Assembly (NCBI GenBank): GCA_947652605.1
Contig: OX393582.1
Span: forward strand, 15,028,544 to 15,092,543
Source of the DNA: Elmis aenea
Lineage: Eukaryota; Arthropoda; Insecta; Coleoptera; Elmidae
Direction: 5' to 3'
Length of the DNA: 64,000 nucleotides
Shown piece by piece: positions 43,401 through 53,900 of this stretch (its first letter is position 1; each line of letters begins with the position of its first letter). Under the pieces are notes generated by a model. That model saw nothing but the letters and a program-made list of their open reading frames with translations. It ran no database searches and was not told where the DNA came from. A program made the translations under genes and the position numbers.

Positions 43401-43756
43401 ATAAACTACATAAATTATTAAATATAACATAAAATTTTTCCGTTTTCCTTTGACTTTTTATGTACTTAATTAAATTATTACACTCTAGAGGATTTTAAAT
43501 TTCAAAAACTCAATTTTTGGAAATTTTCATTCTGAATTAAGCTTTATTGCCGCTTAAAACAGTACAAAGATATTTTAAAAACTCTATTTCTATACCAGCA
43601 AATCGAATGTATATTTTTATTTCCACATAATAATAAAAAAATATTTACCACTAATCTAGAGCCCCTCTCTTCAATTTTTGTAGTTTGGTACTCATACATA
43701 GCATTTATATACTCTTCGGAATATTTAACGTTGGGACTTTCCACCACGATTTCCAT
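28001..43756 (-). CDS. Inos: myo-Inositol-3-phosphate synthase, seven exons, complete
   Basis: NAD-dependent cytosolic isomerase converting glucose-6-phosphate to inositol-3-phosphate, the first step of inositol and phosphoinositide synthesis. Exons 5' to 3': 43756-43649, 35758-35586, 35174-34904, 32576-32322, 31579-31337, 28698-28590, 28470-28001; all junctions GT-AG and in phase. 542 aa, usual for the family. NAD-binding loop VGWGGNNG at residues 60-67, DGWDIS in exon 3, [10 protein letters not shown] in exon 4, [11 protein letters not shown] (274-284), catalytic Lys region [20 protein letters not shown] (~328-337), [16 protein letters not shown] and [18 protein letters not shown]. The C-terminus ends in a short basic tail. 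Intron 1 is 7.9 kb of mostly transposons. Oddity: the residues before [10 protein letters not shown] are SIRSK where relatives usually have an acidic-Gly pair. Confidence 0.96.
28590..28698 (-). CDS. Inos: Inos coding exon 6
   Basis: Encodes [18 protein letters not shown] and [12 protein letters not shown]. Acceptor TCGTTCTAG, donor GTTG|GTAAGT. Confidence 0.94.
28751..29566. mobile_element. Foldback element in Inos intron 5
   Basis: CAGGGTGATTCAAATTCGAG with GGGGATGTCGCTTATTACTG on the left; GAATTTGAATCACCCTATA on the right, inverse. Same family as 16208 and 58254. It abuts the next foldback (TATA shared). Confidence 0.8.
29569..30625. mobile_element. Foldback element, right end lost
   Basis: Left end CAGGGTGTCCAAGGGATCTC GGTTACGG; the right arm returns near 30430-30610 (TTTTGAGTGTGATTTCAAAT, ACCCATTTAACCAGCTGA) but lacks a CACCCTG terminus. 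Relatives near 50700-51130. A hAT-like single end (CAGGGATTGGCAACATACGG) lies further on near 30933. Confidence 0.65.
31337..31579 (-). CDS. Inos: Inos coding exon 5
   Basis: Encodes [41 protein letters not shown] and QQFRSKE, the active-site heart. Acceptor CTGTTTTTAG, donor GAG|GTAAGA. Confidence 0.95.
31630..32042. mobile_element. Foldback element, 413 bp
   Basis: CAGGGTGGTCTATTTTCGAT/ATCGAAAATAGGCCACCTTG ends flanked by TA; subterminal GGTATCTCGGTTATTATC. The two ~190-bp arms are almost perfect inverses around 31840. Confidence 0.85.
32322..32576 (-). CDS. Inos: Inos coding exon 4
   Basis: Encodes [30 protein letters not shown] and [15 protein letters not shown]. Acceptor TATTGCTTTAG, donor AAG|GTAAGC. 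Confidence 0.94.
32815..32960 (+). mobile_element. tRNA-derived SINE
   Basis: Contains an A-box-like TGGCTGGTAAAG (32833-32844) and a perfect B box GGTTCGAATCC (32873-32883), preceded by GGAGGTCGTG. The upstream half is not a foldable tRNA and unrelated sequence follows (ACTATGCTGTGACCATTGAA), as in SINEs. The 3' end is uncertain. Confidence 0.6.
33235..33767. mobile_element. hAT-type MITE rich in GCTCC
   Basis: CAGGGGTTTGGAGCAG and GCTCCAAACCCCTG ends, flanked by the 8-bp duplication ATTTTTAT on both sides (33227-33234, 33768-33775). Both termini are runs of TGCTCC/CAGCTCCGCTCC words; the core is AT-rich. Confidence 0.9.
33768..34903. other. Rest of Inos intron 3
   Basis: AT-rich. A foldback end relic lies near 34800-34855 (AGCAAGATCCCTGTAGTGGTCC). 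Otherwise no element or exon I can identify. Confidence 0.4.
34904..35174 (-). CDS. Inos: Inos coding exon 3
   Basis: Encodes [36 protein letters not shown] and [13 protein letters not shown]. Acceptor TTTTTTGCCAAG, donor CAG|GTAATT. Intron 2 upstream is 411 bp without recognised elements. Confidence 0.94.
35586..35758 (-). CDS. Inos: Inos coding exon 2
   Basis: Encodes [20 protein letters not shown], then [20 protein letters not shown], the NAD-binding loop. Acceptor TTTTTTTTCAG, donor TTG|GTAATA with phase 2. Confidence 0.94.
35806..36860. mobile_element. Foldback element, 1.06 kb
   Basis: CAGGGTGGTCCACTTTTTAG/CTAAAAAGTGGACCACCCTG ends, flanked by TA. The arms pair for about 450 bp. Internal ACAGGGTGTTGAAATTTTCG and its inverse suggest an inner older element. 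The small ORFs in the arms are mirror copies and not genes. Confidence 0.85.
36861..39249. other. Inos intron 1, middle part
   Basis: AT-rich with a T-run of about 18 near 37715 and repeat pieces near 37430-37530 (GGGCCCC... GGTCCTGAC) matching words near 22200 and 52260. A foldback-type left end with ATCTCG starts at 38469 and a CACCCTG end lies at 39241-39247; they are not inverse copies of each other. A block near 38700-38840 with CGTTTCGA and TCGAAACGTC is a further repeat. Confidence 0.4.
39250..39374 (+). repeat. 125-bp direct repeat, left copy flanking a LINE
   Basis: Starts AACTAAGTCTTAACAAGCGA and ends GCAATTTTAAAATC. About 93% identical by eye to 40407-40531. It ends exactly where LINE sequence starts. 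Confidence 0.82.
39375..40406 (+). mobile_element. 5'-truncated, decayed LINE (RTE/CR1-like RT)
   Basis: Broken frames give RT motif [17 protein letters not shown], then [54 protein letters not shown], all standard in the C-terminal half of insect endonuclease-RT LINEs. Ends in GAAGAAGAAG. The longest piece is 39768-40253 (161 aa). Stops and frameshifts make it dead. Bounded on both sides by 125-bp direct repeats. Confidence 0.85.
40407..40531 (+). repeat. 125-bp direct repeat, right copy flanking a LINE
   Basis: Starts AACTAGGTCTTAACAAGCGA directly after the LINE's GAAG tail and ends GCAATTTTAAAATC. It continues into more related sequence (to about 40630), which suggests the LINE hit an older element. 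Confidence 0.82.
41629..41798. mobile_element. hAT-like MITE
   Basis: CAGTGGCGTAACAAC and TTGCTACGCCACTG ends. Flanks GTCATTAC (left) and GTTATTAC (right, two bases further on) resemble a decayed 8-bp duplication. The inside has GACACGGGCCCACGAG. Confidence 0.55.
42530..43195. repeat. Composite repeat with CAGGGTG-type ends
   Basis: TATAGGGTGTTTCATT at ~42676, AACACCCTGTATA at ~42750, TACAGGGTGTTTCATAT at ~42996, GGGACACCCTGTATA at ~43170. Resembles 14560-15110. Several foldback pieces side by side. Confidence 0.5.
43649..43756 (-). CDS. Inos: Inos coding exon 1
   Basis: 36 codons from [23 protein letters not shown] to [12 protein letters not shown] is the family's N-terminal signature. Donor GTG|GTAAAT, phase 0. 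Confidence 0.9.
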
Positions 43757-44764
43757 TTTAAAATTATTGAACTGCTACACACACAAAAAAATGCACGTGA
43801 AAAACCGAACCGACGTTTTAACGATACTTCACCTAGCACTTCGACGCTTCGAGCGCATATGAATTAAAATTGAGGTAGGGAGCGGTATATCTAGCACCAA
43901 TGCCAAGGTCAGGTACAATGATTATGGATTTTCGAAGCATGATACCCAACCTGAAAACTGCTTTTGAAAAAAAAAAACACAAATTATCGGAAAACATATG
44001 CTTCTTGCTGTTTGTTTTTGTTACATAAATACATACAATACTCGTTATTACAAAAAGTACCGAAAAATGTTTCAATATTAGATTTAATTTAAATCGTACT
44101 TTAAAATGTAAACAGTAATATAGTAGTTAATTAGTCTTTTTATAAATGAATTAAGAATTTTAAAAATATGTTTTTAAAAACGTCTACATGTCTACAGAAA
44201 GTTATTTTTTTACTATGATACTCGGAACATAGATCACAGAATAACTAGTAGTTCTCATTGAACACGGACGTAGTTCCAATGACTCGCCGTCACATTGACA
44301 GCTTTCAAACACAAATAATTTGATTATTTTCATTGCATTATTATGTTTCTAGTTGCAACGAACGGTTTGTGCAATAAAATTTTGTTAAAAATTATGTATT
44401 TTGTTAAGGATAAACAACAAATTCGTGTGTTATTCTAACATTTACTATTTTTAACCTAACGTTAACTGTCATGTACACAGTACACAAGAGTACACGTGAC
44501 AATTTAAAATCATAATGTCAATTCAGCTAATTGGCGGTATTTCATTATTTTTGTTGGAATACAGTAAGTGATGTGATACAAATACGATCTTTTAATAAGA
44601 GTAAAACTAAGCATAAAATAAGGCTAGTGTTGCAGTAACAAAATCATTAAATGCTGGAAATTATTAGGGTAAGTGATACAGCCATTCTTTGCTTTAAAAC
44701 CCCTGTTAACCAAACATTTAAACAATAAATAATAAAATATGTTGAACAATATTTCAATTTGTAG
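43757..44764. promoter_or_regulatory. Shared upstream region of Inos and ATM
   Basis: About 1.0 kb separates the two divergent start codons. On the ATM side, an acceptor TTTCAATTTGTAG at 44764 and a donor AGG|GTAAGT at 44669 indicate a 5' UTR intron, so the ATM start site is further left. No TATA box or element I trust. Confidence 0.5.
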
Positions 44765-44775
44765 GAATAAGAAGC

Positions 44776-44970
44776 ATGTCTTTGCCTGAGTTGGAATCAT
44801 GTTGCCTTGGCTTGGAATCTTCCAAGGTATTAGAACGTAAAAAGAATGCTGAGCTTTTATTGGACCTTGTAAACAATAAAAAAATATGTGATAAGTTAAA
44901 CACCAGTGATGGCACTAACACATTGAACTGGAATAGCGTTGTTGCTTCTGTAAACCGATATATAATAAAG
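44776..44970 (+). CDS. ATM: ATM coding exon 1 (TAN motif)
   Basis: 65 codons, MSLPELESCCLGLESSKVLE to VNRYIIK, ending AAG|GTTAGT. The TAN motif is needed for telomere and checkpoint roles in Tel1/ATM proteins (family knowledge). Confidence 0.9.
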
Positions 44971-47900
44971 GTTAGTCTTCATATTATTTTATTATTACTC
45001 TTATGTGTAACGGCATATAAATGACCATTTTTTACAATTGTCCAAAGTTTACGTAGATCATTTAAAAAAGATAAGGATTGCTTATATAAAGCCATTTACA
45101 TTTGGTGTGCAAGGAACTCATTTATATTAAGTTAGTGGTTTTGTTAGACAAATTTTATTGTATTTAAATTATAAAAACATTTTAACCCACAAACCGGATT
45201 GCTAATGAAGCGTTTTGTTTTTTAACTTTTGTTGTTTATTAAGTTATGTTTGATTATCAATAAAAATAGACTCAAATTTTTTCAGGAAGCGGAGAAATTG
45301 GCTGAACTTGAACGAAAACAGAAACATAATTTGCTGCATCCTGTTAATTACTCGAAATGTGGTGATATTTTTTTAACTGTTATTAGAAAAGCCAATCGTG
45401 GAGGTAAGTCCAATTATCTTGTTAGAAGATGAGATATCTTTAATGATTGGTTAATGAATAGTCCAAAAACCCAAAGCACAATTAATGATTTTTATCTAGA
45501 TTAGTTACTAAATATTAAAGCTGGTTATGCCACTGTAATTGGTATTAGAAATTGAATTAAAACTCTTTTGATTTTTTTTTCATGTCATAAATTGATAAGC
45601 CTCGTCCAGATTAGTGAAAAAAAACTGCAAATCAATATAAAGCAGCCCACTATTTTAGCGAGGCTGCCTCTTAATAGTTTAATACGATCAACGAATAAAG
45701 AAGCGTTCTGAACGGCAAAGCGAACAAAGTTTTGCAATATTTTAACGCGCCTGTAACATAGGAGTGTAACAAAACTGCGATCCGCCAATTTTCGGTATTT
45801 TTACGGAACATCAAAGGATGAATTACATGCGCATGTGCAAATGTGGATGGCTCAGCCATATCACAGCAATTTTTTGTACTCTCTTACCAAAAAGTCGTTT
45901 TGATATAGTGTTAATCTGTTAATTAATTGTTTTCCTCATGGAGTGGCCTAATGGAACCGTTGTATAATTGGTCGACCCTTATCGTTACTATAACATAAGG
46001 AAAATTTTAATAAAATATGTTTTGGAAAATAATGCTTGGAACACCAACTTAGTTTGCTGCCATCGTCTACGCGTTTTTCAAAATTTGTTTTGCTTTTTTT
46101 TTAAGGCAAAGGGGATATAAATTGTAGTGTTTTAAATCTATTAGTTAATTTTCGTAATTAAATAATACACACATGTTAATATAACTGATGTTTATTAAAC
46201 ATATTAAAAGATCGACCTATTCTGGTCATTAACAAAACGGTACTGTCTCTAATCAATTATCCCCCACTAGCATACTTATCTACCTACTACACCTCCCTTA
46301 CTAATTTTACTTTTAACTTTTATAAAATTCTGGAGGTTTTCTATTTCTCTTAGGTCTATTATCTGGGGGTTCAAAAAACATTTTACTAAATATGTTATCT
46401 CTATTTACATTATTTACATTATCATTATTGTTATTCATCAAGTCGCACTTAATAATCTGGTTTACATGTCGCTTCCATGTTATATCTGTATTACAGATTT
46501 TCACTATGAAAGTTCGCGACCCCACTTTTTTTATTATTATTGCTTTTATCCACTTTGGACTTCCTGATCTATAATCTCTACACATCACTACTTCTCCTTT
46601 TTCAAATTTTACTGACCTTCTTCCTCCCGCGTTTCTTATTTGTCTAGCCTGATTTTTCCTTACTTGTTCTGCTAATTTACTATTTAGATCCATGTTTTGT
46701 TTTTGTTCCGGGATCCACAGATCGAATCGTGTTCGGACCCTTCTTCCCAACAGTAATTTAGCAGGAGTTTCCGCTGTTGTTGAGTGTTCAGTATTTCTAT
46801 AATCCATTAAAAATCTTTGAAGTAAAGTATCAACATTGTTATTGTTAACTCCAACTTTTAACAAAAAATGTTTTACGGTTTTTACTGCGTTTTCTGCAGC
46901 CCCATTTGTTGATGGGTTGTATGGACTACTCGTTTTATGCTCAATGGCATTATTTTTTACAAATTGTTGAAAAAGTTCTGACGTAAATTGCGGTCCATTA
47001 TCGGTAACTATTACTTTTGGAAGTCCGAACCTAGCAAAGGTTTCTCTTAACTTTTTTATTGTATTTTGAGTATCTGTACTACTCAATGGATAAACTTCAA
47101 TCCATTTCGAAAAAGCGTCTATAATGATCAAAAATGTTTTGCCTTTAAGTGGTCCAAAAAAATCTACATGCAATCGTTCCCAAGGTTGATTTGGAAAATT
47201 CCACGGAATAAGTGGACATTTTTCTGGCGTATTTCTTAATTTTAAACATTGTTCACAGCGACTTAGAAGTTTTTCGATTTCAGCGTTTAGCTCAGGCCAC
47301 CATACAAATGACCTTGCTAAAGATTTTGTTTTAACAATACCCATGTGAGAAGCATGGAGTTCGTTTAAAATTTTATTTCGCAATGTTAAAGGAATTAAAA
47401 CTCGATATCCCCACATAATCACTCCATCCTCCAAAGTAAGACTATCTTTACGTAACATATATGGCTTAAATGCTGCCTCTACTTTTTGTGGCCAGCCATT
47501 TCGCAAATAGCTACTTAACTGTTGTAAAATGGTATCATTTTCAATTGCTTTTCTTATATTTTCAATATTAATCGGTAAACAACCTTCCGAAACATAATTC
47601 AGATAAGTGTAATCTTTTGCTTCATTTTCCAGTGTTTCTGGTAAGGGTGCTCGGGATAAAAAATCTGCTACATTACTTTGAGAATTAACATATTCAATTT
47701 TATATGTATACGCTGACAAAATTACTGCATAGCGTTGTAATCGATTTGCGGCTAGCGTTGGAATACCTTTTTTTTCACCTAATATGGCCACTAACGGTTT
47801 GTGATCCGTGACCAAGGTAAATAATTTACAAAATAAATACTGTTGAAATTTTTTCACTCCGAAAATTAAAGCTAACGCTTCTTTATCAATTTGTGAGTAT

Positions 47901-50900
47901 GCTTTTTCAGCAATTGTCAGTGTCCGCGATGCAAAAGAGATAGGCCTTTGACTGCCGTCTTCGAATGCGTGATACAGCACTGCGCCCAATCCATAATCTG
48001 ATGCATCACAAGCTAATTTTAATTCTATTTCGGGGTTAAAGTGCACTAAAATTGTGGGAGATGTTATCATTTCTTTAATTTTAATAAATGCCATTTCGCA
48101 TTCTTGTGACCAATGCCACGGATTATTTTCTTTTAACAGTTTATACAAAGGTTGTAATATTGTTGATAAGTTTGGCAAAAATTTTCTATAATAATTAATA
48201 AATCCTAAAACGGATTTTAGTTGTGTTACATTTGTTGGTTTCGGTGCATCAATTAATGCACGAACTTTTTCCGTACTTTTGTGTATTCCTTCTTTGTCGA
48301 TAAGAAAACCTAAATAAGTTACAGATTTTTGAAAAAATTTACACTTTTCTTTGTGTACCCGTAAACCGCAGTCTTGTATCTTCTGCAAAACTGCCTTTAA
48401 TCTATCCATATGTTCCTTATCATCGCGTCCCGTAATCAGTATATCATCTAGAAAACATATGGTTCCAGGAATGCCCTGAAATATTTTTTCAATTATCCTT
48501 TGAAACAAAGCCGGAGCTGATGATATTCCAAAAGGTAATCTTGTATACATAAATAAACCTCGGTGGGTGCTAATGGTCGTTAAAGGTTGCGATTTGTCAT
48601 CTAAGATAACTTGCTGATAAGCGTGCGAAAGGTCAATTTTCGAAAACGTTTTCCCTCCTTGTAATTGTGTCATTAAATCGTCAATCCGAGGTAAAGGAAA
48701 TTTATCAATTTTTAAAACAGGATTAACAGTTACTTTAAAATCCCCGCACACGCGTATTGAACCATCTGGTTTTAAAACCGGCACTATCGGCGTTCCCCAC
48801 TCACTATATTCTACGGCTTTTAATACACCTAATTTTAACAATTTGTCAATTTCAAAATCTACTTTAGCTTTTAAAGCAAACGGCAATGGTCGAGGTTTAA
48901 AAAATTTGGGTTGAATATCCTCTTTACAATTTAATTCAATTTTTCCTTTATTAAAAGTACCCAATTCATTTTTAAAAATTTCCCCAAATCTTTGAAATAT
49001 ATTTTCCATTGGCGTTATTTGTAACATTTTATTTGTCTTAATAATTAATTCAAATTTAGACATAAAATCTCTACCTAATAATGGCGGGCCGCCATTTGGT
49101 ATAACATAAAAATCTAAAACATGACTGTTTTCATTAAATTTTACTTCAAGCTTAACTTTTCCTACAGGCCTTATGTTGCCTCCAACATAATTAATTAAAG
49201 TCGTATTAGTTTGAAATAATGGATTCACCTTAAAATTTATCTCATATAAATCTTTCGAAATAACAGATACAGCAGAACCACTATCCAATTCCATTTGCAT
49301 TTTTTTACCATTTAAACAAATATCTATTAATATTGGATTATTACTACTATTTGGTAGTTTAATATTAAACAATTTTAAATCCTGAATTGCATTTACTGCA
49401 TCCTTACAATCATCAATACTTGAATTTTCATTTTCTATTGAACTATAATTAATTTGATTTCGCTTTTTATGCGTTTTTTTATTTTGACATACATTTGATA
49501 AGTGCCCCTTTACACCACATGCATTACAAGAATAATTACGATACCGACAATGTACATCCTGATGATTAGATCTCCCGCAAACCTTGCAGATGTATGCTGT
49601 TGCCTTATTGGTTGATCCTGTCCTGGCTGAGTGATGTGATGTACCTGCGCATGGACGGAAATTTCCTTGTTTGAATGAACTACCACGCTGGTTTCCGCTA
49701 TGGTGATATTTGTAGCCCATGCGGTGGACATCCAAAGTTTCTTCTTTAATTACTTGCATCTGGTCGATTTTATTGATATCCTTGTAGTATCCTCGTGCAG
49801 CTTCCATATTTTGAGTAATTTTAACGGCATTTTCAAATGATAGCATCTCACTTTCTTGAAACACTTTTTCTAACAAACTCGTATTTGCCAACCCGAACAC
49901 AAATTTATCTCGTAACACTATGGGCAAATTTTCATTAAAATTACAGTATGTTGCTAAATGTCTAACTCTAGCAGACCAATTTACTAAACTTTCATCTTTT
50001 TCTTGTTTAGCGGCATAAAAATGGTATCGCTCACCCCACACTGATTTTTTTGTAGAAAAGTAATCGTCCAAAAGTTGCGTTAATGATTCAAAACTTTTAT
50101 TTTCCGCTATTTCAGGCACACATAAGTCTGATAATAGTTTAAACGCGAATTCGTTTAGACTATGGAGTAATAGGGCTCGACGTTTATCGTCTTTGGTTAT
50201 ATTGTTTATGTTAAAAAATTGCTTTAATTGCCTCTTATGCACTTCCCATGAATTAATCTTTGGGTCAAATTCTTTTAGAGTCCCGATGATTTGTCCTTGT
50301 GTTGCAACGACACCGCCTTCGTTCGGCATGTTTAACCGTTCTTCTTTTTCACTGCTTTTAATAATTCACAATTTTCCGCGATTAGCGATATTTAACAAAC
50401 TTTTATCCTCGTCGCCAATGTAGTGTTTTAAATCTATTAGTTAATTTTCGTAATTAAATAATACACACATGTTAATATAACTGATGTTTATTAAACATAT
50501 TAAAAGATCGACCTATTCTGGTCATTAACAAAACGGTACTGTCTCTAATCAATTATCCCCCACTAGCATACTTATCTACCTACTACATAAATATATGATG
50601 CAGCCGCTAGCAGAGACCCATTCGCACGTTAATACAGGGAGTCCAAGGTATGCCTTCACTAACTTTCATATAACTCAAAGTAAAATGTTTTTACCATTAA
50701 AAAAATTTCATATTAGTACAGAGGTGGATAAATAGGTCAAAATGCTCTATGATTTAAGGGCAATTATTCTGTAAAAAATATTAATATTTCTGCGCTATTG
50801 ATAAAAAACAATCTAATGAGATTTTTAGCTTTTGCTTATATGTAACTTGCTTATTTAAAATCGCACTCAAAATAATTTCAGACATTTGTGTAGATATATA

Positions 50901-53900
50901 ATTTGTTAAAAAAATTTACCCATTTTCATTTGTTTTTGTTCTTTTAACATCAACTTTCTTATTTTAAAAATTGCTCATTTTAATTTTATCAATAGCACAA
51001 AAACTATTACCTTTTCAAGATAATTTTTCATAGAATAGTTGCTCTTACATCATAGTACATTTTGACTCATTCAACCAATTTTTTATCTCTAACCATTTAC
51101 GAGATCCCCATGCTGTTCACGATATCAGGGACATCCTGTATATGAGGGGCGACATTTTTATTTTATAGGTAAAAACGTTTTTTCTAGGTCCTAAACATTC
51201 GATTTACGTAAAAATTATCGAAGGCATACCGTGTGAGACACCCTGTATGAAAAACGAGCAAACGGTTGCTTGTACGTCATTTTCACCATTGCTAATAGCA
51301 AAAAATTTTAAATTTTAGTTTTGGGTTATATTTTGGAAACATGTTGATATGAGTTCATTTCCAAATCCTAAAAAGGTGACCCTTTGTATGCGATGTTTAT
51401 TTTATTATTGTTAAAAACTGACATTTTCTTATAATCCTATGGAGTTCGGAAATCCTTGAGTTATTTTGGATTGTTTATAGACAACTAACTTTCTGATTAT
51501 ATTAATTCAATATTCTAACTGTTGCAGAGACAAGACTGTTAGTGTCAAAACTAATTGAGTATGTAATTAGAGGTATAGAGACTTCCTTCATTAAAAAATA
51601 TTTCGCAGACACATACTTACTAGTCTTAAAAGATTACGTCTTGCCTGTGTCAAATTACTGGGGCTTGATTGCAACGAAAGATTGGCTGAGTAAGTATTTT
51701 TAATGTTAACTATTTAAATGTTGCCTTGTATTTTTTTTTGAATGATTTCAATTATTTTTATTTTTTCAGCAATCCTTGCAGCTTTAAAAGCTTTGTATTT
51801 GAATCCAATTCCGAATGGAGATACATCAAAACCGATTCAGTGTCTTCAGTATTTATTACAATGGGGACCTTTACATGGATTACCCGGGACGCAGTTACGA
51901 GAAGAGTTTGAATTTGTCACTCGTCTTGCTCAGCAACTAAATGCCTCATCATCTAGAGGCCTGCAAGAAACCATTTTGAAACTGCTTTTGAACTTCTGTA
52001 GCCAGGTTTCAGATTTTATTTTATTTTATTTTTAAGTTGCTTTATCTAAAGCTAATAGCAATTTTTTTTTTTGTTTTGTTATATTGTCGGGGTATTCAGA
52101 GTTGGATTCAGCTGTTTGCTGCTTATGTACACATGATTATTATCATCTGTGTGTGCAGGATACAAATTTGAGATTTAGATTTAGAATATTAGTTGTATAG
52201 TAAGTATAGTTTATGGGCAAAAAGGGCAATTGCTCATGGCCCCCAGCAACAGGGGGCCTTAAATCCAGGACCGGTCGTCTATACCGGGTGATTCAGTTTG
52301 ACTGTCACATCCCGATAACTTTTTAATTATTGAAAATAACCCCAACAAACCTTATGTTTTTGAAAACGGCGACAAATTCTCTTTTAAGTGATGTGCATTT
52401 GTTATCTCTACGATGACGTATGTCAAATCCGCGATAGGCAACTGTTTTTTTTTTTTTAAATTACATAATATACATTTTGTTGTTGATTCGGATAGAGAAT
52501 TTAATTCTGAATCTGACCACTGTTGTATTGCAACTAGAATTATAAAATATTTGCAACATACCGCGTTTCTCTCCGTTTGTAAATACCATTTATTAAATTA
52601 TATCGTAAGAATTACACAAATCAAACGTTAAATATAACACTAGAAACATCGCATTGAAAAACTGACATTTGTCATTTCTGTTGTTTCAAACAAAGTTATA
52701 CCGGCTTTTGTTTTAATGCTGCTACAGCTTGATATGCAATAAAAATTAACTAATTTGCTTATTTTAATAAGAAATTGAAGAGTAAATTGTAGTGTTATAC
52801 ATTTTTGAAATCAGAAAAAAAGGAGCTATAAAGTGGTGCCAAAACAAAAGATTGTCGCTATTTAAAAAAATAAAGTCAAATCTGATTTCAGAATCAGATG
52901 TAAAACAAAAAGTTACTGTAGAGAAGTGCTATCAGTTTTTCGAAATTTTTGCTAATAAAAAAATACAGCTAAAAAACAAAAAGTCAGTTTTTTTGTTTTT
53001 TGCTAAAATCTAGGAAACAAAAGCAGGTTGGGCAATTTTCTTTTTAGATTATTAATCAGCATCAAATTCCTCAACATTGCCGTAATTTAACCATTTCTCT
53101 ATCTCTTCGAATAAGCGAGATCCCCATGGTGGGCCTCGAATTTGAATAACCCTGTATAGTGCCACGACATTAAAAAGGTAGAAAAATGCTGGTCTATAGT
53201 ATAAACAAAAAATAATGTATTTTATAAATCATTGAATTATTGAAGTGATTCATTTATATTTACTAATGAGTTTAATTAAAAGCTCTGTTTTAAAGGATCT
53301 TTTATCGAAACGCAAAATAAATAAATGAGATTGTAACTGACGAAAGGCGAGATTCTTGAATTTGGTGCTACATTTTGGCAAAAGTTTTTTAAGGAAACAT
53401 TAAACATATTTATTACCTAATATAAATGTTTTTTACTTAAACAATGTTATAAATTTTAGACTGCCATTGACAATCGTGTAGCTTGCTGTAAACTGGGAGA
53501 AGATATTTTTGGACGCTTACTTGGCCTATATGAAACTCTCAACTCTATCGATGTTAAGGTATGAGCTGAGTATAATTGTTTTGATATGAAAAATGTAAGG
53601 AAATACCAGAGCTGGGCAAAGCACCGACCCAAAGTGCTTGAAGCACCGAGCATTCAAGCACTTGTGTAAGTGCTTGATCTAATTAAGCAGTAAGTACTTT
53701 GGTTTTTAAAAATGCTGAAAAGCATCAAGCACTGACCCAAGTGCTTAAAAAAATTAAGCAGCAAGCATTGAGCATTTTGGAAATGCTTAAGAGAAATTTA
53801 AAATTTAAACAGTCTTGTAGCATACATGTTAAGGATTAAATACTATGCAGTAAGCATATATAAATTTAAAAAATGCTTATTAAGCACTGTCTTTCTAAAG

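Larger units (their letters stand above)
40532..43648. other. Inos intron 1, promoter-proximal part
   Basis: Holds a fragment near 40690-40760 that is inverse to part of the hAT-like MITE at 41629, an 11-G run at 42340-42350, the repeat at 42530-43195, and otherwise AT-rich sequence. No exon seen. Confidence 0.45.
46123..50587 (-). mobile_element. Gypsy-type (Metaviridae) LTR retrotransposon, complete
   Basis: 4,465 bp on the minus strand in ATM intron 2. Parts in element order: 5' LTR 50587-50419, leader with primer-binding-site candidate TTGGCGACGAGG (50418 down), single gag-pol ORF 50329-46313, polypurine tract AAGGGAGG (46299-46292), 3' LTR 46291-46123. LTRs begin TGTAGT and end ACTACA. 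Identical LTRs, an intact ORF and a clean target duplication point to a recent insertion. No envelope gene. The single ORF and short LTRs fit the Mag-like branch, which I infer without an alignment. Confidence 0.95.
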
